Below the pieces are notes generated by a model. It searched no databases. It saw nothing but the letters and a program-made list of their open reading frames with translations, and was not told the DNA's origin. From Strobilurus pachycystidiatus (lineage: Eukaryota; Basidiomycota; Agaricomycetes; Agaricales; Physalacriaceae): 64,000 nt of DNA. Both the position numbers and the translations under genes were made by a program. The stretch covers positions 868,001-932,000 of the forward strand of contig JAHLMK010000013.1 of the NCBI GenBank assembly GCA_019915135.1. The letters are read 5' to 3'. Below are positions 1 to 11,824 of this stretch, piece by piece; the stretch's first letter is position 1; each line of letters begins with the position of its first letter.

Positions 1-3000
1 TCGTCGTAGGATGCAGGCGCAAGCTGGTTGTGTACACCTGGAAGGACGGCGAGTCGCAGGGAATCAAGGTAGAACAGTTGCACACATCTATATCATTTGC
101 TCAAAATCGGATATAGGAAGTAACGTTGGCGCACTCACCGCGCGCCATGTCCTTCATGACGCCTACCCGAATATGTTTAGCATACGCGCCGGAATTCGCC
201 ATCTTTGACTTGACGACGATGACAGCGACGGAGGTTGTGCTGCCGATGCCGACAACTACGGCGACGAGCGCGTTCACGGGGCTGACGGGCTACATGACAC
301 TTGGACTGGGAGCGAAGGCCAAGCCTTCGCTTGTTCACATCAGCGATACAGAGACATTAATTGTCAAGGATGGCACCAGTAAGTCGTTCGTTGATAAGCT
401 TTCAATATCATGTATCTGACCTGCCTTAGACGAAGGCTTCATGATCTCAACGGACGGCGCCGAAACACGACCAGCATCCATGGAATGGCCAGCTATCCCA
501 GAGGAGGTCGCGTTCGTCAAGCCATACATATTCTCAGTGCTACCAGCAAATACCGTACCAGCAGCAGCGGAAGGGACGTTCCATCCAACCAGTGTCGTCC
601 AGATCCGTTCCTCGCTGTCCCTTCAACCCGTACAGACCCTCCCGTTCCCCTTCCTCGCACCACCTACAAACCCGCCACACAACTCGACCATTCGCCTGCT
701 TACGTCCTCTGCTTTGAGTCTATACCTCCTCACGACCCCAACCGACCGCGCCACAGCCACAGCCGAAGGCACTTCCATATGGCAATTCAGCATGAAGTCC
801 TGGACGGAGCAGCTCGACGAGCTCATCGAAGTTGGGCACTACGCTGACGCCTTATCACTCCTTGACATTATCACACCCCCACTGCCCGACCACGACGCTC
901 GAAGGACGAAGATCCGTGCCTTAAACGCCGTAGCGCACTTTCAACGGGGAAAGTACGATGCGGCGATTGATGCGTTCACGGAGTTAGATGTGAACCCAGC
1001 AAAGGTCGTCGCGTTGTATCCGCCTTCTGTAGCTGGGAGGTTGAGTGTACCGGCGGAAAGGTGGATAGGGCTGTTTGGTGGGCCAGAGCAGGAGAAGATC
1101 AAGGAAAAAGAGAAGGGTGTCGAAGAAGGGCCTGAAAACGAGACGGGGAGTGAGGATGGCAGTGGCAGCGGGAGCGGGCATGAACAGCTGGCGAGCTTAC
1201 CGTCTGGGGGCAGTATAAGGGGGAAGTTGAGGACTGGGTTTGGGAGCTTGATTACTGGAGTTGGTGGAGCAGTGGCTGCACCGAAAGAGGACGATGCGGC
1301 GTCGGTGAACAGCAAAAGTGGGAAGCGGACGACTCATGGTGAGAATTTCTCTACTCTGCTTCTTTTCATGCCAACAAGCGTTGGCAGATAGTTTCCACAG
1401 CTCCGTCGAGACCCTCGTGCGCTACTTATCCGACCGACGACCGAAAGTCGACGCTGCCTTGGCCGTCATGGGCATCACACCTGCGAACCAGTCACATGAG
1501 ATCTCCTCGCTCAACGACATCTCTGTCGAAGACCTATTTGCATTGCCGAATGCGCCTCTATCGGCGCTGACACCCGAGCAGATGCTGCGGTTCGCACAGA
1601 TCGTGTATACGGTGCTGTTCAAGTCGTATCTGATAATACGGCCGGGGCTGTTGGGATCTCTATGCCGTGTGCCGAATTGGTGTGAGGTCTCGGAGGTGGA
1701 GGAGGAGTTGAGGGGGCATCGGGTGCGTTCATTACTCCTTTCTGATGACTGGTCTTGATGAGGATTACTGGTCAGAAATTTGGGGAGTTGATCGATTTGT
1801 ACAAAGGGAAGAAGATGCATACGAAGGCGTTGGAGTTGCTCAAACAGTGAGTCGTTTGATTGACTTATCGTCCTTTTGTTGAGAGTGTTCAGGCTCAGCG
1901 ACGACGAGGAGGACACGGAAGACAAGCTCCAGCCTTCGATTCTGTATCTGCAGAAACTCGGTCCAGAGTATATGGACCTTGTGTTTTCGTCTTCGAGATG
2001 GATGTTCGATGTTGATAGCGACATGGCCTTCCAGGTGGGCTCTGTCTCCATTCGACATCATCCCCATCTCACGTCCTCGATCGAAGATTTTTACTTCGGA
2101 AGACGTCGAGCTCCCACAGCATGATGTGGCCAACTTTCTCGAAGACATCGATCCGGCGCTGTGTTCGCGGTTCTTGGAGTATCTTATTGAGGAAAGACAC
2201 GCGGAGGCGCCTGCTGTGCATGACCGACTGTCGGAGCTGTATCTGAAGATGACGCTGGTTGCGAGGAGGAAGGGGGACGATGGTCAGTCAAACGTGCAGT
2301 TCGCCCTGATCTTGGGCTGACTACTTATAGCACGCTTCAAGGAGCTTTACTCCAAGCTTCTGCAGTTCATCGATGAGACGAACCACTATAATGTGGATCA
2401 TTTGTATGGTAATTTGTCGTCTCATGGTCAGAGCTATTGTCCCCTTTCTCGCCATGATTCATCTGATTCTCTCTAGATCTGTATGAGGCGCGTGCCATCC
2501 TGCTCGGGCGTTTGGGCCGACACGATCAGGCATTGGAGCTGTACGGGTACAATCTCAAAGATTACATCAAAGCCGAAGAGTAAGTGGCCAGCCCTTGCAA
2601 TTTGCGGATTACTAATAGCATGTCCTCAGGTATTGCAAAAAGTACTACCAGCCCGAGTCTCATACGAGCACAATCTTCCTCACTCTCTTGCGAATATACC
2701 TGCGGCCCACAGCGCCAGGGGATTACCTCCAGCCCGCCTTAGGGCTCATCAGCCGTCACAGCCCGCGGCTCGACTCGGTCGAGACGCTGAAGTTGCTCCC
2801 ACCACTGGTGACAGCGCAGGATATCCGGGCGTTCCTCACGGAGTCGCTGCGTGCGCCGACGTTCGATAACAGGGTTGTGAGGGGAATTGCGAAGGCGAGG
2901 AATGATCAAATGTCGAGAAGGCTGATGGTGCTGCAGGCAAGGAAGGTGAAGGTTACGGATTCAAGGATGTGGGTTGATTTCATTCAATTTCGGGGGAGGA

Positions 3001-3200
3001 GTGCTGACTGGTTGGATAGATGTCCGCAGTGTCATAAGCGGTTGGGTAATAGTGTTATTGCTGTGCATGCACCGAGGTGAGTTGTTTTTCCACGACGCCA
3101 AGAAGTGGAGTACTCATTGGAATGTATGTGCAGAGGCGAAGTCACCCACTTCCATTGTCGAGAACCGTTTTCGAGGAAACTCAATGATGCGCGACGATAG
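1..3200 (+). CDS. VPS39: Vam6/Vps39-like HOPS/CORVET tethering subunit (5' truncated by window)
   Basis: Spliced frames give a CNH (citron homology) beta-propeller at the left edge (LVVYTWKDGES, then SPRAMSF and ICLAYAPEFAIFDL), then alpha-solenoid repeats (LIEVGHYADALSLLD; LIDLYKGKKMHTKALELLK; RLGRHDQALELYGYNLKDY) and a C-terminal Cys/His module (CPQCHKRLG...HFHC) typical of the Vps39/TGF-beta-receptor-associated family. These proteins tether endosomes and vacuoles and bind Rab7/Ypt7. There are about ten short introns; clear ones are 69-116, 379-429, 1339-1387 and 1723-1775. The last intron ends just before AGGCGAAGTC, and the frame then closes at TAG 3198-3200. The start codon and N-terminus lie left of the window. 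An acidic, Gly/Ser-rich insert (near 1095-1200) interrupts the solenoid. The family assignment is firm; some internal splice sites are my inference. A decayed partial copy lies immediately downstream. Confidence 0.9.
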
Positions 3201-3469
3201 CGATTTGGTTTTAGGACTCGGAGGACTATATACTGTATAACATGTTACATTACTGCAATGCTCATAAGCAAATTCGAGACGTCGGGGTGACAAGTATTTC
3301 TGATGACGAAATGTACAATCCAACGACGCATGCCAGCGGTACCCAGTTCTCTCTGACATCGCTAGGTTGGCATGAGTGCTATCGACACATTCATCTAGAG
3401 ACCAGCAGTGTCGCAATTTCTGTAGCTGGTAGCCTCGTTCTTGCAACACCGGCGGTGAGTCGATCCGGA

Positions 3470-4640
3470 AAGTTCTTCCTTGAGAAGTTGAGCGTAGTAC
3501 TACATGGAAGAAGATGTACACGAAGTCAGCCCCTGGCCCTTCTCAAAGTGTGTGCCGAAATTTCTTCGAGGTCCAATATTCTCTCAGATGTACAGTTACT
3601 AGAAGGCACGCTCCAACCTTCGATACTGAATCTTAGGAAATTTGCCCAAGGATACATTGATCTGGGCAGTCACCTCCGGGGAACTTCCATCAAACCTTCC
3701 TGAGCCGCTTCCACTGATTTCATCACACGACTTTACTTCCATCCCAACCTCTTCTGAAGAAATCCATCTTGCTCTCTACTCTACGAGACACTTCATTGAA
3801 GAAAGGTACCGGCTCGACTGTATCTCAGAATGACAACTGCTGCATGCGCCGTGCGAAGAGGAAGGGTGATGACTGTACGCTACGTCCGTCTTGACACCTC
3901 ACCTATCTTGGGAACAACTGTACTTCTGAATCTGAACTCGTAGCATGCTGCAGGAAACTCTATTCCAAGCTTCTGCAACTCATAAGTCGCAGGAACCACT
4001 GTATACAATGTGGATCAGCTGAATCTGTGCGGTTCTTCATCGTCAGAAGGTTTATCCCGGACCTTTTGCCAAACGCCGAATTCACACCACTTTCCAGACC
4101 CTGTTCGAGTCGTGTGCCATCCTGCTTGGACAGGCACTGGCGCTGTCCGGGTGTTATTCCGAAGCAAGAGAAGCTGTAGTAGCCCAGCCCTTGGCAATCG
4201 ATGAGAAATGCTCGATGAATATAATTGTAACAAGTGAAATCTAACCGAGCACAACTCCGATCTTCCCTACCTTTGTGCGGATATGAGCTTGCGGCCCGCC
4301 GCGCCTGTGGATTATTCGCGCCCGGTTGGGGAGTTGAAAGGCTCCCTCCATTGATCACGGAACAGACGTTCGGGCGTTTCTGACAGAGCGTCTTTGTGCG
4401 CCACTTCAGGTTTGGGAAGGCGAGTGATGATCATGGTGTTGCGTGCGTCGTGCAGTGTGCTGAAATGCTGTATCTTTGACAGCCGGACGTCCTCAGTGTC
4501 AGGAGCGCAAAAGGTAAACCGTAAGATATATGCATGCGACTTAGAGAACCCAGAGTACTCGACAAGATTCGCAGGGCTGAACTCCCTGTCGCCCTTCGGG
4601 AGCCGCTTTCATAGGAGGATCCTCAAGATAAAACGTTTGA
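3470..4640 (+). pseudogene. Decayed tandem partial copy of the VPS39 3' half
   Basis: The stretch just after VPS39 reads as a diverged repeat of that gene's C-terminal half. Near 3490-3545 it matches the LYKGKKMHTKALELLK segment. At 3608-3665 it reads LQPSILNLRKFAQGYIDL against LQPSILYLQKLGPEYMDL in the gene. Near 3780-3810 it has RHFIEERY for EYLIEERH. Further matches follow to NVDHLY, LRPTAPGDY, IRAFLTESLRAP, GKA..DDH and the final Cys motif, all in the same order. Frames are broken by stops and indels, so no protein is possible. Former introns are still visible in several places (for example about 3550-3597 and 3872-3943), so the copy arose from DNA rather than from mRNA. It lies head-to-tail with the parent. 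Confidence 0.8.
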
Positions 4641-4870
4641 CTTACTTACTATCATCCGGACTATAATTTCGGTTTTGCAGACTAGATTGGAAGAATATAT
4701 ACAGTAAATACAACACAAAACATACTGTACAACATTTAAATTACAACGAGTGTGTGAATGCAACGCGCCTCTACAAGCTGTTTACTACTGTCCTAAATCT
4801 AATTAAATACAATACTTTTTACATATGGATAATTGTACAACAAACAAGAAATGCTAGGCGAGAAGAAAGT

Positions 4871-7775
4871 TCAGAGGTATGCCCTCCGTTTTACGCCACG
4901 GACAACTTCTTTTACAATGTGAAGCCAGCCGGTAGCTATATCAATCTCCTCCAGGGCACCAACGAGGGTGGATTCAATTTTGCGCAGGAGAAGTCTGCGA
5001 ATGGCGCATGTCTCCTCATCGTCGTGTTCCTGAAAGGCGTCCTGCACAGACGGTGCTGAGGAGCGGTGAGAAGAGACGTTAGAGATGAGGGAAGCGCTGC
5101 TGGTGCGGGTAGCAAGTGCAGAGATGAACTGGTCATATCCGAGCGAGTTGGGTGATCCGGTGTTAGAGCGAGAAGGGTGACTCCGTCTGGCCCTGCTCTC
5201 TTTCCGCAAATCAGATAGCATCGTTCTGCGTTTCTGGAAACGAAGCGATCGCGTTAGAAAATGCCCCAGATACGAGGAGAGCATAGTAGCACTCACTTTG
5301 ACAGCACGGTGTATTATCCGTTCCGCTCTGGATATGGCCTGGTTCGTTTTTAAGACGAATTGCTGTCCCTGGAAGATTTCAGTCGTTATCAGTGGGAAAT
5401 TAAAGTAGACTCACAGATGCAATGCGCTCGTCTATCCGCTGCAGATCGCGCTGGGCCATGCTAAGCACGACCTGTGACGTCTTCAAGGCGTTATCAATGG
5501 ACGAAGCAGCCCACGAAGGAGTGTTGGGTGGTGGAGATGGCGAAGCTGTATGCTCCGGCAAGCTAGGAATGCTGTCCGGAATGGTCGGTGCATCTGCTAT
5601 GGGTCGGTCTTTGCGCTTGAACCAGGACTTCCATTTCGACGACGACGACTTCTCCTCGGTGCCTTTCTTCTTGGGGGTTCCACTGGCAGTGCCATCGCTG
5701 AAGGATGTAGAGGTGGGAGACGCCGGTTCCTTGACCGAATACGAGACCAAGGAACCGTAAGATGCCGTAGACACCACGGTCTTCTGCGAGTCTTCTGAGC
5801 CTCTTTTGAATTTTCGGGGGTTGATAGCCTCGATTCCACGCTCGTCAATCACAGTATCCGCGTCGTGGGAGACGACGGCCAAGAGCTTCACTATGCCGCT
5901 GGCGGTCGCCGTCAGGTCCAATAGCTCCTTCGAAGTGTCTTCGGTGCGACCTCGGAAATGTGACATAAGCGTGAGGGAAAGTCGTTCAATTTCCACGAGG
6001 ACGGTCTCGAGATGGGAGAAGTGAGCGGAGCTCATCTCATGCGGAATGGCAGGGGAGGTAAGAAGGAGGTTAGCGATAAGTTTTCGAGCTACGGAGGCCA
6101 CATCGAAGTCAGAAGGAGGAGGAGGGACATCGGGAAAGCGCGCCGTGGCGAGACTGCATTCCGAAAAAGACGCCAAAGAGGAGAGGGACGTAATGGGTCG
6201 GATAGTGTGTGTAGACAACGATGACGCGGATCGAAGTTTCTCGGCGTCCTCGCCAAACGCTATACGGAATTCTGGTCTCGCAACTTCAAGCGCGGTAAGA
6301 CTATAGGACAAGTGAGAAAGCCAGAAGTCAAATAGAAGAATAGGAGATCGTACCCTCGGGAGTTCCTCAATTCACGGACTTGGCCGCGGTCATCGTAGTC
6401 CAAGAGAATCATCAAAAGATTGATACAACTGCCATGTTCAGCAGCGATATGGATACAGGTTTCGTCCCCTCTGTCGCGGGCCGCCAATGGGGTTCGGAGT
6501 TCGCGTACCAAGCGTGTCACGAACATGAACAGAGACGAGACGCGATCGTCGTCCTGAAATACATACGAAGATCGAGCGAGGCAATGAAGGGGGGTAAAGT
6601 GCTCATGAGTAGTAAAGAGAGATACATCCGCTCCGGCATAGTAGAGCGTGTTCAGAATGTCCAGTGAAGGACTTCGGGCGGCGGCACAGTGGTGAATGGG
6701 ACTCCAACCCTTCGAATCGGGAGCATTTACAAGACAAAGCGAGGTGTGGGAATGAGACTGGAGAAAAAGAGGGGAGAGCAACGAGTGTAACGTGGGCATG
6801 TCCGAGGAGGTCACAGCGCGAATGATAGAACGGGTCATCCTGGCCGTCATTGACGCGTTGACGGTAGATGGAAAAGAGGGTTCGGTCATCTCATGGCCCG
6901 GTGGGAGTTCAAAGATGGGGGACGAATCTGGCAGTAGCTCGCTTCGAGAAGTGCACTTGAACAAAAGAGTGATTGAGTCCCCGATTGAATGGAATACAAC
7001 TGGACGGGAGCAGACGTACCTTGGCTTCACGCCATCGGTGGCGGCGTAGAACTTCTTCGCACAGATAGAGCACCCGAGGATGTGACAGAGAAAACTGAAT
7101 GGAAGTACGGTGATTCCGATCCCTAAAGTCCGGGCGTGCTCCGTGGCGTAGCTAAGCGGTGTAGAAGATGAGCAGGTCGTCAGTGGGAATTGGAGGGACG
7201 TACTAAGAGCTTAACGACGCGTAGATTTCCATCTCGGGAAGCATCTGGGGAAGCCGTTGGGTCAGGAAGGATAATTGAGGGAAATGACGCGTCGTACACA
7301 TGAGCGAGGTTGCTCCATGGGTGTCCATGCCGTCCACCGAGACGCTGTGTAGGCTGCTCTCGAGCAAAAGCTGTACGACATCGTATAAGTTCATCCAGGC
7401 TGCCAGACCTATAGGTGTGACACCTCTGTACGCGTCCTGCGGGGCATTTAGGGTGAGCAGGGAGATCTCGGGACGCGACACGAGGATGCGGATGGCGTTG
7501 AGACGGCTTTCAGTGAGAGCAGATTCATGAGAAACGCTGATGTCGTCCCAGCTGCGGCGGTCGGACTGATGAGCACGTCAAAGCAGGGCTCTGAACACGT
7601 ATGCTTACCGTTCTCCCGCGACCGCACACATAATGACCGTCCTGCCCTGCTCATCGAGGGCGTTGACATCAGCGCCCTGTGCAATCGCGTGTCGCACGCC
7701 CTCGTCGTCTCCTGCGAGGGCAGCGCGATGTAAACCGAAATTTTCAAAGGAATGTTGAGCGCGAAACTGGGACAT
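4871..7775 (-). CDS. Ankyrin-repeat protein with charged, Ser-rich C-terminal region
   Basis: The start codon (7775-7773) opens MSQFRAQHSFENFGLHRAAL, where ankyrin repeats begin at once (LHRAALAGDDEGVRHAIAQG, then DVNALDEQGRTVIMCAV; TPIGLAAWMNLYDVVQLLLE; GWSPIHHCAA; HFTPLHCLAR; DETCIHIAAEHGS). A long non-repeat region follows with helical and low-complexity Ser/Pro segments (SSSSKWKSWFKRKDRP) and a conserved-looking C-terminal helix ending VVRGVKRRAYL. About six short introns join the frames; the last coding exon ends at 4871. Ankyrin repeats are protein-binding scaffolds. N-terminal ankyrins plus a long tail recall the TORC2 subunit Avo2, but I cannot establish that. Both 5' and 3' neighbours are independent genes. 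Confidence 0.75.
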
Positions 7776-8960
7776 CGCAGGGAGGCTCAGGAAGGAAGTG
7801 CAGACAGATGAAACAGTGAACGACGCGTCCAGAGAAGCAAGAACTGAAAAGCCAGATTTTTTTTTCGTGAATTTTCGACGTGAGAGGAGGAAGGAGGAAA
7901 GCGCCGGGCGGTGACGGTTATATAACCCAGGGCACGAGAAGATGGACATGAGGCTGGGACGTGATATCAGAACCTTCCCTGGCCGCATACATTAAAATCA
8001 TTTTGGAACCGCCCGGCGATGTTATTGTTTCGCAGGCTTCCGCCTCGAGGCAACGTTTTCGCCTTTTCCCCGATTATTCCATTCCGGATACCCAAGCAGA
8101 TTCAGACATAGCAAGCTTGCCGACTAATTAGTACGCTGCGCTGTGTAAGTTGACGTACAGTGTGGAGGGAGGCGAAGAGGTCCTGATCTATGTCCGGATA
8201 TGGTATGCTCAAAGAGCCCATAAAAGGACAGCACCTTCCGTCCACCAATACTTACCACCGGAGAGGGATCACACTCCCTAAATCAGATGGTCGTGAGTAC
8301 AGTAGGTAAGACCTCTCCGACTCAATGCCACCTGTCATAATGAGTCCGCTGCCATGCCTCCCTGACGCCGACCGACAATATGTGTATACACCCCAAACTT
8401 CCACGGCCAGACCGCTAGTACATCACGGAATTCTTTCCTCACGATGTCGCGCTCTCTTGCCGTGTGCCAATGTCCCGTCACGTACATTGTATGTCCACGA
8501 TACGCTTCCTCTCAATTCTCAATGAGTAGCCATGAACTCCCAACCTATCGTCTATACAGTGACACGCTCATCCGTCCCTCAATGCCTCATCTGTCTGAAC
8601 CTTAACTTACGGGTGACTTACGGAGTAACATATCGGTTGACCCACATTCACTTCCTGAAAGCCCCGACGAGCACGCCTCCAATAGTAACTAAGATCCACC
8701 ATGACCCATGTAGCGTATTCTTGTTCTCGATCCGGACGTGGGCTTGCCTAAGGCCTTTAACGAGCTCAAGAGGGAATATGTATGCATATGTGATGGTGTC
8801 GATGCCTGTGTTTGTGATATATAGAATTGTACATTGTTGCTGTAGTCGTTATGCGGGAGAAAAAAAAACTAAACTAATATATAATAAGTACTGGGCTGGG
8901 GTTGTGGTTCCAAGTGTAGGCCAAAAAACGTGGCGGCGGCGGCGGCGATAACAGATCAAA
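7776..8960. other. Intergenic: ankyrin-gene promoter and MEX67 downstream region
   Basis: No convincing gene. It carries the TATA box of the ankyrin gene near its left end. An isolated plus-strand CATAAAAG at about 8218-8225 is followed by ATGGTCGTGAGT at 8287, but no supported reading frame follows. Short open frames here lack recognisable content. The right end has a (GGC)n run at about 8931-8947, just after the MEX67 stop. Confidence 0.4.
7917..7926 (-). promoter_or_regulatory. TATA box of the ankyrin-repeat gene
   Basis: The palindrome GTTATATAAC lies about 145 bp upstream of the start codon at 7775 and gives TATATAA on the minus strand. Position and sequence suit a fungal TATA element; this is inference from spacing. 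Confidence 0.5.
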
Positions 8961-11293
8961 TCATGTCGCCTGCATAAACGCCTGGGCAGTCAACGACCCC
9001 TGCAAGCGCGTGTTAGCACGGTCGAAGCATCGGATAATAATTTCCGAACCTTCACAGCTTCAAAGTTCGCAATGGCCATCTGCAAATTGCAGCCATTCTT
9101 CTCGAGGCAGTCCTGCCCAAACTGCGGGTTCAGGTTTGTCGCCTGGCACAGCTGGATGAGGAGCGTCCGCATGGGCTCAGGCTGAAAGAGAGTTTCATGA
9201 GAATCTGCACACGGTTGATGTTGTAAGATGACGTACAACGACCATAAATTGCTCTTGATAGGCCACGGGAATTTGGAATGTTATGGGCGCTGGAGGTGTC
9301 GCCGCTGGTGGAGGGGTTGGAACTGCCGCGATAGCCTCCGGGGCTTTCTTCTTGGGGACACGTTTGGCCTGGACGAGCATCTCGCCAGGCTTCCAGGCGT
9401 CTGCCGAGGAGTAGTTGCGAATGGTCCAGTGATCTGATAAAACGACGACGTCCCAACCATTCGACTTTGCCCTGAAATTCATTCAGAAATTGGCGCGCGA
9501 CATAACGAAGCGAAATGCGTACCGTGAGCCTTCTGGCGCAATCCCTAACACAAATGATCGGTCAAACGACCGGAACCCTTGTGATGGCACTGAAACGAAT
9601 AAGCGTGAGCTAGAGAAACGCCAGCGATTGAACGACATCTTACATTCTTTAAATTGGCCATGTATTGTTACCAGAAGAGCAGGCTCTGCGCCATGCGGTA
9701 CGACCAGGGTATCTACACAAAAATTCTCTGCACTACCAGCGAGATCGTGGTCCGTCGATGGGAGGTCGACCAGAGCGCGGACGATGTCAGTAGCTCCAAT
9801 CTTGAGACGATCGTCATGCTTGTCGAGCCATTGCTTTATACGCGTCAGATTTCGCGAACCTCCAGTCGAGATGTCAAGCCAGGGCTTCCAGTCTAAGGAC
9901 TTCTGGTTGGGCAGTTTAACCTGGAAGCCCTGCATACGCGCGCGATCCGGGATGGCGGTATTTGCGGAAAAAGAAAACGTCGAGGAGTCGAGGTACACAT
10001 TCATCAACGCCATCCGATTCTTGTCGAAAGTGTCAAAGAATCTAGAATTGGTGAGAAAGTGGAGAGGGAATCGAGGTAAAGCGGACTGACCGGAACAAGA
10101 ATGAGGTAATCATTTCACTTGGAACACCGACAATGCTCGAGGGCTGCATTTCGACGGGGAATGTTGTCGCAGTCGGCCGGGGGACTGGACCATTGGCTGG
10201 TCTTGATCCGGGCATATCAAACATGATGCGAGCCATTGGTTGCTGGTCCAGCATTGTGATGGTTGGGAAACGCCGCAAAATTTCACTACTCGAGAGTGAG
10301 CGACGATCCGAACAGAAGTGAATACGAAGCTCACGCTTTGTACGAATCTTCGTGGCCTTGTGCGTATTCCTGGACTTGGAGCGGATTGCCCGCTAGCATG
10401 AGCTCGGTCAGCCGCGTAAAGCGTTCTTTGCCTGCTCGTCCGACGACCATGTCAAGCTCTTTGAAGGTGCAGATGTTGTTGTTCTGCAGTGATAGTGCGT
10501 CCAAGCTGGTAAGATAATGCGCAAGTAGGGTAAGGTGTTCGGGTGCTAGTCTGTTGTTACTGAGGTCGAGTTTCGTAACCTATGGGCGATAAGTTGCTGA
10601 AGATCCGTCGAGTCGCGTGCGAACTTGCCGGCGGTCTGAGAGCTTTGGCTATCTTGAAAATGACTGCAGATTCTCTGCCGGCGCCACCGTAGCCCGGCGG
10701 TTGCAAGTTGTACTTCTTGACGATTGGGTCTTCAATCATGTTCTAGGACGAGGCGTCAGCGCAGAGCCACAACAGATGAAGAGATAATGAAAGAAACACA
10801 CCGAAAGATTGAGCAGCTGAATTGATTTATCATATCTGCTGTCGATGAATTCCTGCCACTTTTCCACTTCCTTCCGGTCCGTGCCCTTTGGGGTGAGGAT
10901 GGGGACGGAGGCCATCGCTTTGCGGCGCTGCGTGCTGGCCACGAGGCGTTGGTTGGCGCCACGGATGGGAATGGAGGACGAGGACGGTGTTGCCTGCTGA
11001 GCAACGGTGTGAGCTGCGCGGATTCGGACAATAAAGGCGTAAGGGGCGACGTCGACAAGTCATCCCTAGAATGAAGCGATAAGTAAGTGTTGAATATTTA
11101 CCATGCGGGAGTTTTTGCCCAGGATGGCGTCGGCGGCGCGAGGCTTGCTGCTGCGCGGCTTCTGGCCCTTGCGCGACGAGTGTTTGCTTCCGCTGACGTC
11201 GCGCATAGTGGCGTCGCCGTCCTTCATCAGGCCGGCCTTGCGCAGCGTGTTGGATGCAAGGGATCCAGAGGCAGGCGTCGGGCTCGAAAACAT
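8961..11293 (-). CDS. MEX67: mRNA export receptor Mex67 (NXF1/TAP family)
   Basis: The start is [20 protein letters not shown] at 11293. Domain order: a low-complexity basic N-terminus; a leucine-rich-repeat region with [11 protein letters not shown] near 10400; a large NTF2-like domain ([20 protein letters not shown] at about 10020-9960, later [21 protein letters not shown] and [14 protein letters not shown]); a Pro/Ala-rich linker; and a C-terminal UBA-like TAP-C domain ([20 protein letters not shown], then [16 protein letters not shown]). After the last intron the frame ends [12 protein letters not shown] and TGA at 8963-8961. Mex67 with Mtr2/p15 carries mRNPs through nuclear pores by binding FG repeats via the NTF2-like and TAP-C domains. 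There are about nine short introns. Identity is firm; the exact N-terminal exon borders are less so. Confidence 0.88.
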
Positions 11294-11824
11294 GGCTGCT
11301 CGTCGTGCCGGACAGCGGGGAGGTTGCAAGTGGTTGCTGGTTCTGGCGGTGATGGTTGTGGAAAGAAAAAGGGTCTGCGTCAGTGACTCAATGTCATACC
11401 GCTTTAGGGCAAATATTCCCACGGAACCGGGCCTACTTTCGCTCTCTCAGTCCGCACCGACTTGACTGCAACCAAAGTCATCTGGCCCAGCTTTGGCTCT
11501 CAGGCCACCGCATCTCTGAGCTACACATTGCTGTCAGCACGCTCTACTTGGCATCTATCTGTGCTCTCCAGCAACACTTGGCTGTGGATATTCCTGTGTC
11601 CAACACATCCTCCTACCTCTTTCAGCGTTTGTGGGTCCATCATCACCTCGTGCATACCAGGGCTCGGGCTTTAGTCAATTCCGCCACACCAGGGCTATGT
11701 CGCGAACTGTTCCGATATGTAGCTGTTGAATCAAAGCATATACAGCTTCCTTCCAGAAGAAGGTAAAATCTCGCTAGCGTCGGTATGTTCTCTTCTTCCA
11801 CCAGAACACAGGTTGTCTCTGACC
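11294..11824. promoter_or_regulatory. Divergent promoter region between MEX67 and the kinase-cyclin gene
   Basis: About 530 bp separate the start codon of MEX67 (minus strand) from the proposed start of the kinase-cyclin gene (plus strand), so both promoters must lie here. I see no clear TATA box. The left third could hold 5' UTR of either gene. Confidence 0.4.

Noticed and set aside
8931..8947. (GGC)n run
   Set aside because: A short simple repeat after the MEX67 stop with no evident role.
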